This document shows positions 45,478 to 52,488 of a DNA stretch of 64,000 nucleotides, piece by piece (position 1 is the stretch's first letter; every line of letters begins with the position of its first letter). Under the pieces are notes generated by a model. The model was not told where the DNA came from. It did no database searches and saw only the letters and a program-made list of their open reading frames with translations. The stretch is taken from the NCBI RefSeq assembly GCF_013248905.1, contig NZ_JABRVS010000001.1, positions 2,604,001-2,668,000 on the forward strand, given 5' to 3'. A program made the position numbers and the translations under genes. The DNA comes from Shewanella sp. VB17. GTDB taxonomy: Bacteria > Pseudomonadota > Gammaproteobacteria > Enterobacterales > Shewanellaceae.

Positions 45478-45580
45478 TTATGGAATCGTGTCTATTTTAT
45501 TAATCGATGGTGCAGCTACTGGTGTATGGCAAGAATTTGAACAAACAAATTATGTGCTTGATCCTATATGTGATAAATAA
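45473..45580 (+). pseudogene. 3' fragment of the 51817-52200 lipoprotein gene
   Basis: Matches bases 52093-52200 with one substitution by eye. The match continues without coding to about 45726 (equivalent to 52347), including a hairpin-forming CCCTAATTTA/TAAATTAGGG. It lacks the 5' two-thirds of the gene and its start. A scar of recombination between this place and the true end of the island. Confidence 0.8.
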
Positions 45581-45732
45581 TTAAAGCTAACTAGAGAATA
45601 TCCAAGCTATTATTGTGCAGCAACCCTAATTTAAATGAATTAAAAGACAGTTAAATTAGGGCTTGATAGTGATTTAATGGCTGGGTTGCCTATGGTTGAT
45701 GTTGTTTTTTAAAATTTAATCGAGTCGTAATA

Positions 45733-45870
45733 ATGGGTGGCACTAGATGGTCGCTAGATGGTCGTGATAAGAGCGGAGAAATGATTCAGACTGGGCGTTG
45801 GGAGATTGTGTTTGGTGCCGGAAAAATGGGGGATGCGTTGCCAGTAATTAAGCATGCGCTATATAAATAA
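45733..45870 (+). pseudogene. Orphan toxin C-terminal fragment (cassette 2)
   Basis: An open frame of 45 codons that begins inside the boundary motif (ATGGGTGGCACTAGATGG) and reads to a stop at 45868-45870. The product includes TGRWEIVFGAGKMGDALPVI and ends HALYK, the style of the end of a polymorphic toxin domain. The stop codon overlaps the next gene's ATG by one base (TAATG). It is too short to be an active toxin and is probably the tail left when the exoprotein's C-terminus was replaced. I do not recognise the toxin family. Confidence 0.55.
45735..45743 (-). repeat. Boundary motif GGGTGGCAC (2)
   Basis: In the context TAATGGGTGGCACTAGATGG. The same 17 bases, ATGGGTGGCACTAGATG, recur at 46979. 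It faces the inverse motif GGTGCCACCC at 46417. Confidence 0.7.
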
Positions 45871-46400
45871 TGTTAAAAATTAAAGACGAAATGAATTGTG
45901 TAGCATTATCAATTGAATTTGATGAATATATTCCATTTACTGCTGAATTTGAATGCGACTCGTTATCACCTCCTCTTTATTGGAGAGTTGGTGATGGTAG
46001 TTTATCATTAATGGAAATTGGGCTGAACAAGAACTCAGGTGTAGTACAAAGTGTGACTTTGACAAGTATAAGAACAGAGAATATTCGTAAAGTTAGTTAC
46101 GCCTATGTTGTTAGTGTGTCAGAGAGTGTAGGGCTACCTATATTTGATTTGTCTAACTGGGTAAAAGACAGCTATTCTGATGAGTTTGCTAATAACTTTA
46201 TTGATGAGTTTAATGTAGAGCTTGATCTCATTCTTGGCCAAAACTTTATCTCAGTTTCAATTGTTGATGGAAAAAAACCTGTTCGTTTTATTAATAACAA
46301 CAATGTTATATTTGGTATTGATGCTGAAGACTTCCTTTCTAATGTTGATATTATCAATGTATCAGAAGAAAATATTAAAATAATAGAGTCTGCTATTTAA
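45870..46400 (+). CDS. Probable orphan immunity protein (cassette 2)
   Basis: A 176-residue acidic cytoplasmic protein of predicted mixed alpha/beta fold, without a signal peptide or membrane segment (for example SLSPPLYWRVGDGSLSLMEI). I do not recognise a named immunity family. The call rests on position: it starts within the stop codon of a toxin-tail fragment, and a boundary motif follows 16 bp after its stop. The gene is intact, as expected if a retained immunity gene is still useful against sister cells that carry the full toxin. Confidence 0.55.
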   Translation: MLKIKDEMNCVALSIEFDEYIPFTAEFECDSLSPPLYWRVGDGSLSLMEIGLNKNSGVVQSVTLTSIRTENIRKVSYAYVVSVSESVGLPIFDLSNWVKDSYSDEFANNFIDEFNVELDLILGQNFISVSIVDGKKPVRFINNNNVIFGIDAEDFLSNVDIINVSEENIKIIESAI

Positions 46401-46416
46401 GTAAAGGAAGATTAAC

Positions 46417-46426
46417 GGTGCCACCC
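46417..46426 (+). repeat. Boundary motif GGTGCCACCC (3)
   Basis: Directly before the transposase remnant. Together with GGGTGGCAC at 46981-46989 it forms inverted ends around a segment of about 570 bp. Confidence 0.75.
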
Positions 46427-46427
46427 A

Positions 46428-46763
46428 TAATAAATTGCTTTACTGCCATTTGTAGGGACCGAACGAAAAGATATGCCCAAAGGCCTAATGTTTAATGCCA
46501 AGGATTATCTGCAATTGGTTGATGATACAGGTAGGGTTATTCGAGATGATAAACGTGGCGTAATAAGTCAGTCTTCGATGCAACTACTTGAAAGGTTAAA
46601 TATTCCTCAAGAAAACTGGATAAAACTCACGAGTGATTTTAGTCGTCTATTTAAAGGACCTGTGGGAACGCTAGAAGAACTTGATGTGTATTGCTAACAT
46701 TTAGAGCGTAAGCGAAGGCAAGGTGCAGCTAATTGTCGACGATGGTTGGATAGTGCTTAGTAA
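46428..46763 (+). pseudogene. C-terminal remnant of a Y1/RAYT-like transposase
   Basis: The frame reads LLPFVGTERKDMPKGLMFN, then DYLQLVDDTGRVIRDDKRGV and ERLNIPQENW, which I recognise as the C-terminal part of Y1 (IS200-like/RAYT-related) transposases common in Shewanella. An in-frame TAA at 46695 interrupts it. The frame resumes HLERKRRQGAANCRRWLDSA and stops at 46763. The N-terminal catalytic half (HUH motif and tyrosine) is absent and a stop codon lies before the first family residues. A dead element. The 46473 ATG of the open part is not a real start. Confidence 0.75.
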
Positions 46764-46978
46764 AAGCGTTTAGCCACATAACCATAATGTATAAACCCAA
46801 ACCGAACATTTTTTCGGCATGTTTGTTGCCTGCTTAAAGGTAAAATAGTCGATATTTTTGTAATGAGTGACGGATTGACACATCAAGCTGCTTTTGTGGT
46901 CTGTGTGTAGCAGTAATGTAAGCTGATTATTTGGCCAAGCCAAACTCAGCCACGTTCAACCTATAAAATGGCATAATA
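46764..46978. other. Non-coding 3' flank of the transposase remnant
   Basis: No gene is seen. It ends at the GGGTGGCAC boundary motif and is probably the terminal non-coding part of the degraded element. Confidence 0.45.
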
Positions 46979-46980
46979 AT

Positions 46981-46989
46981 GGGTGGCAC
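46981..46989 (-). repeat. Boundary motif GGGTGGCAC (4)
   Basis: Identical surrounding bases to copy 2. It lies immediately before the displaced toxin tail. Confidence 0.75.
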
Positions 46990-46992
46990 TAG

Positions 46993-47208
46993 ATGCTGTG
47001 CTTTATGCAGGACAAACATAAACAATATACAGGTCGAGATGATTACATTAATGGTACCATGCCCAAGGCGCAACGGGACAAGGTAGACTCCTTAGGTGAT
47101 ACCCTTGGGAAAATTGAGGAAGTTGATGCGGTTAAGTACATCGGCATAGAGCAAAAGTTTGACCAACAAGGTAATTTATCCACCGCTGCCGTCAAGTTTT
47201 TTGATTAA
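46993..47208 (+). pseudogene. Orphan C-terminal fragment of the REase-type toxin (cassette 3)
   Basis: About 68 codons homologous to the last 68 residues of the 38703-42884 protein (from FMQDKHKQY to AVKFFD), with a few substitutions. The D, E-x-K and QQG motifs lie upstream of the matching segment and are absent, so it cannot be a nuclease. The fragment abuts the boundary motif. The spacing of 32 bp to the immunity gene is the same as in the full locus. Confidence 0.85.
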
Positions 47209-47240
47209 TAGCCATTGTGAATAATCAATGATGAATAAAG

Positions 47241-48149
47241 ATGAGTATAAACATGAATAAAATTGATTTAACTGCCCCCATTGCGTTTCATTTAGCGCAC
47301 ACCAAGGGTGTCGATTTTGTCTATAAAAATGAGCTGGCAAGACTCAATAAGATATTAACGATCAATTATGCTAAACAGTTTACTACATTAAAATCGATTG
47401 CTGAGCGTTGTTGGAGTTTAGCCATTAAAGCCAATAATGGCGCCCAGCTACCGGCGCAGGGCTTACGTTTGCTGCAAGCGTTTCAGTATTATGCGCTGAA
47501 GTCGGTGGAGTATCGTTTGTTAGCTGACAACGAGCAAATAGAGGTGGTATTGCCCCAAGGGGGGATCCGTTTTGGTTATCGTGACAGCGATTATCGAGCA
47601 ATCGATTGCGCCGATTACTCCAGTTACTTGTGGATCTCTTTGCTGTGCGAACAAGATGATGATCTAGATTATTTAGTCGAAGTGCAAGACCACCCCAATG
47701 TAAAGTGGAAAACGCCCGCACAATACCTATATTTTGAGATCATCGCCGGTTTTTTAAAGCTAAAAGATCTTGATGTGCAAGCCAAAATCCAAGAATTTGT
47801 CGATGAGACCACCCCAGATAAGATCAGTGCGGGATTAAATGAGTTTATGACTTACATCGCCTTGCCGACCATAGATGTGATGTTAAAAATATTTGGCGGC
47901 GCCGACGAGCAGTTGTACCGTGAGACCATGTACAATGCGGCGCAATCCCATGCTGAGTTTTGGCCACAAGAACAGCTTGCCGGTAAAGATGACGGCCCAC
48001 TGTCGCTGCCACTCACCGCACTGGCGCGCGTAGCCTATAAACACCGTGGCTACACCTTGGGCTTTGAATGTGACTATATTCCCGAATATTTTTACCAAGC
48101 AGAGCTACAAGCATTTGATGTCAGTTTCTTAAATGCCAGTGATGAATAG
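47241..48149 (+). CDS. Immunity protein, Imm49-like, second copy (cassette 3)
   Basis: 302 residues, close to the 42917-43831 protein. Differences include the N-terminus (MSINMNK), L-T-A-P-I-A for L-T-I-P-I-P, and single changes scattered through the first 230 residues; the C-terminal 70 residues are almost unchanged (H-F-G to H-R-G). The gene is intact although its toxin is reduced to a tail, suggesting selection for cross-protection. A long module repeat follows, as after the first copy. Confidence 0.75.
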   Translation: MSINMNKIDLTAPIAFHLAHTKGVDFVYKNELARLNKILTINYAKQFTTLKSIAERCWSLAIKANNGAQLPAQGLRLLQAFQYYALKSVEYRLLADNEQIEVVLPQGGIRFGYRDSDYRAIDCADYSSYLWISLLCEQDDDLDYLVEVQDHPNVKWKTPAQYLYFEIIAGFLKLKDLDVQAKIQEFVDETTPDKISAGLNEFMTYIALPTIDVMLKIFGGADEQLYRETMYNAAQSHAEFWPQEQLAGKDDGPLSLPLTALARVAYKHRGYTLGFECDYIPEYFYQAELQAFDVSFLNASDE

Positions 48150-48431
48150 CATTGATGTTAAATATCAGTAAATAAGGATCCCTTAACAAAGAGAAAAGAG
48201 AAAGCAGCAAACATAATCATGGCGCCTAGCGTCATGATTAGCTCTGTTCGTGTTAAGTGTCAAAGGGAAGTCGTTAAATATAAGGAGCTTGATGAGAGAG
48301 TCATAAGACGTAAATAACAGGAAAAAAATAACAGCAATGAGCTGCGACACCTACCACTATTGGTAGGTAGCATTTATACCGCTTATTGGTTTTCTAGTAG
48401 CAATTTTTAGATGTCCTTGTTTGGAATATAG
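48149..48431 (+). repeat. Module repeat, copy C (long form)
   Basis: Nearly identical to copy A, core hairpin at 48216-48238. Identity ends at TTTGGAATA, after which S1 and S4 follow in the two copies, so the repeat is a conserved leader for unlike small genes. Confidence 0.8.
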
Positions 48432-48518
48432 TGAGAATAAACCTCTGCCCTAGCGAAAATATCGATGTGGCAGTCGCCAAATCGAGAAGGTTAACAATAA
48501 TATAATATGGAGTATTGA

Positions 48519-48845
48519 ATGAAATTAGTGAAGCTTGTAAAATTAGTGTCTCTTTTAAGCTTGTTGGTCGCAAGTAGTAGTTATGCCAGAACATCGTGTC
48601 CGAAAGACAAAATAGTACATCTACAAATCGAAAGTAATCATGTTTTGTATAGCCAAGATGTCAATGGCAAACTTTGGAGAAGGTTAGGTTCTTTAAGTGA
48701 ACCCGGAACGAGAGAAAGGTATTCAGCTCTTTTGGCGGCTCAAATGTCAGGAAAAGAGGTGGTGGTAGCTTATTCTGATAATGCTTATGATTGCAGCTTG
48801 ACTAACTATAAAGTATCAGCATACTTGGTGAGAACATTTAATTAG
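48519..48845 (+). CDS. Small secreted protein S4
   Basis: A 108-residue exported protein. The signal peptide has a Lys/Val-rich start (MKLVKLVKLVSLLSLLVASS, cleaved after SSYA). The mature part has Cys in RTSCPKDK, the motif RYSALLAAQMSGKEVVVAYS, and Cys in YDCSLTNYK. It follows the long repeat with a GGAG ribosome binding site. The YSxLLAAQM segment is nearly that of S1, though the rest is dissimilar. Confidence 0.6.
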   Translation: MKLVKLVKLVSLLSLLVASSSYARTSCPKDKIVHLQIESNHVLYSQDVNGKLWRRLGSLSEPGTRERYSALLAAQMSGKEVVVAYSDNAYDCSLTNYKVSAYLVRTFN

Positions 48846-48889
48846 CCTTGAATTAACTGCATCATATGACATCTATGAACAGGATTAAC

Positions 48890-48898
48890 GGTGCCACC
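48890..48898 (+). repeat. Boundary motif GGTGCCACC (5)
   Basis: After S4, in the same TTAACGGTGCCACCTATAA context as copy 1. A partial copy (GGTGCCA) is at 49553-49559. Confidence 0.65.
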
Positions 48899-48906
48899 TA
48901 TAATTA

Positions 48907-49086
48907 ATTGATGCTAAATATCAGTAAATAAGAGTCTCTTAATAAAAAGCAAACAGCAAACATAATCATGGCGCCTAGCGTCATGATTAGCTCTGTTCGC
49001 GTTAAGTGTCAAAGGGAAGTCGTTAAATATAAGGAGGTTGATGAGAAATAAGAGCTAATCAAAAAAATAACAGCATGAATTGCGAC
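48907..49086 (+). repeat. Module repeat, copy D
   Basis: About 180 bp. Core hairpin at 48965-48987. It shares the extension to AACAGCATGAATTGCGAC with copy A but lacks the terminal hairpin. Confidence 0.75.
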
Positions 49087-49170
49087 TAAAATAATTTCCC
49101 ATGTTATTTTAGCTAGCTATTAATGTGGCTTTATATCCAAAAAATCAATCATTTAAATCAAGAGGCTTGT

Positions 49171-49536
49171 GTGAAATTCAAACATTTAACTTTAACTCTA
49201 TCTTTAATCTTTACTCCTATAATAGCGAATGCTGGTAGCTATTGGTCCGATGACTTGAAAATTGATTCTATTTCTTCGTTCACAGCTCCAAACGATAACA
49301 ATATTTATATACGAACAAATAATTTAAATCAATATAAATGCCATAAACCTGATGTTTATGGTTATGGTGATTTTAAGCTTGTTAGAGATGATAGTGGCGA
49401 TTATAAATCAAGTCTTTCTATTTTACTTGCAGCTTTAACCGCTAATTTGGATGTTAGGTTATTTTACACTCAAGATGTATCGGGAAATTACTGTACTATA
49501 AACTTGGTTCAAGTTAAAAGAAATGGAGCAATATAA
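49171..49536 (+). CDS. Small secreted protein S5
   Basis: A 121-residue exported protein. Translation probably begins at GTG 49171, with AGAGG five bases upstream; the ATG at 49123 would bury the signal. The signal peptide (FKHLTLTLSLIFTPIIANA) is followed by a beta-rich mature domain, Cys in QYKCHKPD, the motif KSSLSILLAALTANLDVRLFY and Cys in NYCTINLVQV. Same plan as S1-S4 with low sequence identity. Confidence 0.6.
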   Translation: MKFKHLTLTLSLIFTPIIANAGSYWSDDLKIDSISSFTAPNDNNIYIRTNNLNQYKCHKPDVYGYGDFKLVRDDSGDYKSSLSILLAALTANLDVRLFYTQDVSGNYCTINLVQVKRNGAI

Positions 49537-49565
49537 AGCATCAAATAATAACGGTGCCATAATAA

Positions 49566-49688
49566 AACTCACAAGGAAAAATAGAGTTTGTGCCGTCTTT
49601 GACGCAAGTGACCGCACGTTACGCATATAATAAGACACGAGGTGAATGGTTTATAACGACCATGTTTCCAAGCAAACCAAAAGGCTAG
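49566..49688 (+). pseudogene. Orphan toxin C-terminal fragment (cassette 4)
   Basis: An open stretch of 40 codons with an in-frame stop just upstream and no start. It reads GKIEFVPSLTQVTARYAYNK, then GEWFITTMFPSKPKG and a stop. The ending (W-F-I-T-T-M-F-P) is like the end of some BECR-fold RNase toxins, but the family is only suggested. It begins close after a partial boundary motif, and an immunity-like gene starts 4 bp later. Confidence 0.5.
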
Positions 49689-49692
49689 ACTG

Positions 49693-50220
49693 ATGACTGA
49701 AGACTTAGTTCATTTTACACTAACGTTAGGTAATTATATGGCACCTAATGGACACTATGGTGATGCGAGTGCTGACATTAATACATTGCGTTATGGCATT
49801 TTAACCGAGTATGTTGAGGAAATGTATGCTGCACTTGATTCAAAATATATTAATGTCGATATCCGTCAATTGAAACTGGAAATCATCGCCGCCTATGATC
49901 GCGATGCCAGTTTTTGGCAGGCATTGAACCAAGATAAATCCGGTCGACAATACGATAATGATTATGGCTTTAGTGATATTGCCATACGTAACTGGGAAGA
50001 ATATTTCAGCGATGAGTTTACCTTGTTTACCGTCTGGGATGAATTTTACCATGCTGACATGTTAAAGCTGTTGGTTAAAGTGCAAATCTGGGACCGTATT
50101 TTCCCCAATGAAGAACTGCCCAATTACCAAGTACCGAAAACTGGCCAACTGCCTCATTTTGGTGATAATTTTGCAGAAAAATTAACATCTTGGTCACCGA
50201 GAATTAATGCATCAGATTAA
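49693..50220 (+). CDS. Probable orphan immunity protein (cassette 4)
   Basis: A 175-residue acidic cytoplasmic protein, mainly helical, rich in Trp, Tyr and Asp (DRDASFWQALNQD, RNWEEYFSDEFTLFTVWDEF). No family recognised. The call rests on its start 4 bp after a toxin-tail fragment, on its acidic composition, typical of nuclease inhibitors, and on the module repeat that follows. The gene is complete. Confidence 0.5.
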   Translation: MTEDLVHFTLTLGNYMAPNGHYGDASADINTLRYGILTEYVEEMYAALDSKYINVDIRQLKLEIIAAYDRDASFWQALNQDKSGRQYDNDYGFSDIAIRNWEEYFSDEFTLFTVWDEFYHADMLKLLVKVQIWDRIFPNEELPNYQVPKTGQLPHFGDNFAEKLTSWSPRINASD

Positions 50221-50238
50221 CAGTGCTAGCCACAATTA

Positions 50239-50355
50239 ATTGATGCTAAATATCAGTAAATAAGGGTCCCTTAACAAAGAGAAAAGAGAAAGCAGCAAAC
50301 ACAATCATTGCGCCTAGCGTCATGATTAGCTCTGTTCGTGTTAAGTGTCAAAGGG
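50239..50355 (+). repeat. Module repeat, copy E
   Basis: About 117 bp. The core hairpin (50304-50326) has one mismatch in its arm. Sequence then joins the second copy of the 0.8-kb duplication. Confidence 0.75.
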
Positions 50356-51133
50356 AAAGTGAGTCACTGTGACATGGATAGTTATTATATTGTCAATTGA
50401 ATAATCATTCTCTTAATTGATTTACGGAATTTTGTGAACAAAAAAAGGGGGTATAAAAAATGAAAAAAACACTAACTGTGATCGTCGGGATACTTTTTTC
50501 GGGCAGTGTGCTAGCTGCGCTGTCTGATGGTGGGAAAGTCCTTGAGTTATCCTCGGTGTCTACAGTTGTCGGATCTGCTAATACCACTAAAGATACGTCT
50601 TTTAGGGTTAAGATTTCCGGTTCTGGACAGTGTGCTGGAAAATATATTAAATTTCAGACAAATGTGAATTCAGCAGAATCATTAAATAGAAGCTTTTCAA
50701 TGTTAACAGCTGCTTACTTTGCTGATCAGCGAGTCTCTATTCAAGGGGCTTATGCTAACAGTAGTTGTGATTTAGGTAGTCAGGTTAGGTTGATAAAATA
50801 GCGTCATGATTGGGCTTTGTTTGTGCTGGCTCTCAAAGGTCTGTAATGGCTTGCTTTACCATGAATGTAACTAAGGAATATTATGCAAACTAGCATTAAA
50901 GCGGTGTTATTATTAGCAGTTTTTATAGCAACTAACGCCTCAGCTGCTCAAAATTATACCAATGTGACAATTAAAGACGTTATCGTCAACATGAATACTG
51001 GGATTCATTTTCGTATTAATGAAAAGATGATCAATTCTGAAAATTGTGGTTCTTCCAAATGGTTTAAAATAGAGTCAGGCTCAACGTATGAAAAATCAGC
51101 GTTAAGTCTGCTATTAGCATATGAAGCTCAAAA
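50329..51133 (+). repeat. Direct duplication of about 0.8 kb, copy 2
   Basis: Apparently identical to 44606-45410 throughout. Homologous recombination between the two would delete about 5.7 kb carrying cassettes 2 to 4. Confidence 0.85.
50460..50801 (+). CDS. Small secreted protein S2, copy 2
   Basis: 113 residues, identical in translation to 44737-45078, with the same upstream sequence and ribosome binding site. Such identity beside diverged neighbours implies a recent duplication or gene conversion. Confidence 0.65.
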   Translation: MKKTLTVIVGILFSGSVLAALSDGGKVLELSSVSTVVGSANTTKDTSFRVKISGSGQCAGKYIKFQTNVNSAESLNRSFSMLTAAYFADQRVSIQGAYANSSCDLGSQVRLIK

Positions 51134-51140
51134 ATCATAG
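50883..51140 (+). pseudogene. Small secreted protein S3, copy 2 (truncated)
   Basis: Identical to 45160-45477 to residue 83 (AYEAQ), then diverges and stops after two more residues. The second cysteine and final strand of the family are lost, so the 85-residue product is probably not functional. The breakpoint is exactly where the 0.8-kb duplication ends. Confidence 0.7.
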
Positions 51141-51773
51141 GTTCCAGGGTTCTATAGCCCGTTTCTGCTTTTTAAACTCTACTATCAAAGCAATAACCAA
51201 TCTTAATGTATGTTTTTATTTAGCCATAATTGACCCAAATAACGGTCGTTATTAAATAGTGTGTAATGTTAATTTTTAGGGTTGGTTAACTCGTCCCCGC
51301 CTCCTGCTGCAAAGGTTTTATTAACTGAACCTCTTCCTAATTGGTTTCAATTGTAAATTGCAATAGTAAAAAAGTGCCATATTTGTTGGTATTCGTTTTG
51401 CTTTTTCTGTTTTTTAGTGTATCTTGCGCGCTGTTTTTATTCTTTATGTTGTTTTGGTATATAGATGTATTGATTTGAAAATGCTAAATGAGACAAGTGG
51501 GCGGCTCAATATTCCAATGTTAATTAATATCTGATTAAGCGTGACATTTAGGTGTTCCTAACACTGTATAAATAAGATGAGTCAGTAGGTTATGTGTTTT
51601 TTTTAATCACAATCTTTTGATATCAATAAATAAAATGCAGTTCATTGTGATCTGAGCTCTGGGGCGTTTGATACTTAACATTGTCAGTATCGACCTGCAA
51701 CCCTTCGTTATGCATTTCGTTGCGTATTGTTATCGGTCAATTGTAGCGATTTTAATTAAGCGTTATTTTTTTA
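51141..51773. other. AT-rich intergenic region before the lipoprotein gene
   Basis: About 630 bp without a credible ORF. It contains a small inverted repeat (AATAACG-GT-CGTTATT, 51238-51253). No IS end is recognised. Confidence 0.5.
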
Positions 51774-51807
51774 ATAAAATATAAAATATAAAATATAAAA
51801 TATAAAA
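51774..51807 (+). repeat. Heptamer tandem repeat (ATAAAAT, 4.9 copies)
   Basis: Four perfect ATAAAAT units and a partial fifth end at the ribosome binding site (AAGGT) of the lipoprotein gene, 9 bp before ATG. Copy-number change by slippage would alter the promoter or leader spacing. Confidence 0.85.
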
Positions 51808-51816
51808 GGTAAGAAA

Positions 51817-52200
51817 ATGAAAAAAACTTTAATGATTAGCACGTTATTGGCAACTACGTTTATTTCAGGTTGTTCATCAATGTTTAACGGGACGACACAA
51901 ACCGTTAACATTAGAACTAACGAAGAAGGGGCTAAGTTGTATGTTAATGAACAGTATATGGGGCAAGATAGCGCGACTTACACCTTTAAGAAAAAAGATA
52001 ATTATGTACTTCGTGTAGAGAAAGAAGGTTGCCAGTCTAATAGCCTTAAACCTGAAAAAGCGTTTGATCCGACAACATTGTTAGGTATATTCATTGATTA
52101 TGGAATCGTGTCTATTTTATTAATCGATGGTGCAGCTACTGGTGCATGGCAAGAATTTGAACAAACAAATTATGTGCTTGATCCTATATGTGATAAATAA
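51817..52200 (+). CDS. Small outer-envelope lipoprotein, PEGA-like
   Basis: A 127-residue lipoprotein. The signal peptide ends in a lipobox, FISGC (Cys19), and the next residues (SSMFNGTTQTVNIRTNEEGA) resemble a PEGA-type beta domain (NEEGAKLYVNEQYMGQDSATY). A hydrophobic hairpin follows (LLGIFIDYGIVSILLIDGAA). Similar small lipoproteins occur singly in many gammaproteobacteria. The 3' half is duplicated at 45473-45580. A hairpin CCCTAATTTA/TAAATTAGGG (52244-52281) lies downstream without a T-run. Confidence 0.7.
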   Translation: MKKTLMISTLLATTFISGCSSMFNGTTQTVNIRTNEEGAKLYVNEQYMGQDSATYTFKKKDNYVLRVEKEGCQSNSLKPEKAFDPTTLLGIFIDYGIVSILLIDGAATGAWQEFEQTNYVLDPICDK

Positions 52201-52488
52201 TTAAAGCTAACTAGAGAATATCCAAGCTATTATTGTGCAGCAACCCTAATTTAAATGAATTAAAAGACAGTTAAATTAGGGCTTGATAGTGATTTAATGG
52301 CTGGGTTGCCTATGGTTGATGTTGTTTTTTTAAAATTTAATCGAGTCACCCATTTTTTCCAGTATAATTCTTAGGTTATAATACCCCATGAGTTGATGGC
52401 CGCTGTGTTGTTGACAGACGTTTTAGATGTCGTCTTGCTACTGTGATGTGGCGAGGTGTGATATTAGCCTTATTGTTTGTGGTATTAA

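Noticed and set aside
46473..46697. A 74-residue standalone gene
   Set aside because: Its sequence is the internal part of a transposase C-terminus that continues in frame on both sides of the ORF, with a nonsense codon at 46695.
44141..49536. The small secreted proteins as AB5-type toxin B subunits
   Set aside because: Size and a signal peptide would fit, but no A-subunit gene is adjacent and I see no sequence motif in support.
44513..50230. The array as an integron cassette array
   Set aside because: The boundary motifs do not contain paired R''-L''/L'-R' structure or GTTRRRY core sites, and no tyrosine integrase is present. attC sites would be 60-140 bp imperfect hairpins, which are not seen.
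43831..50355. The five repeats as a CRISPR-like or satellite array
   Set aside because: Copies are 110-290 bp, irregularly spaced and separated by genes. There are no short regular spacers or cas genes.
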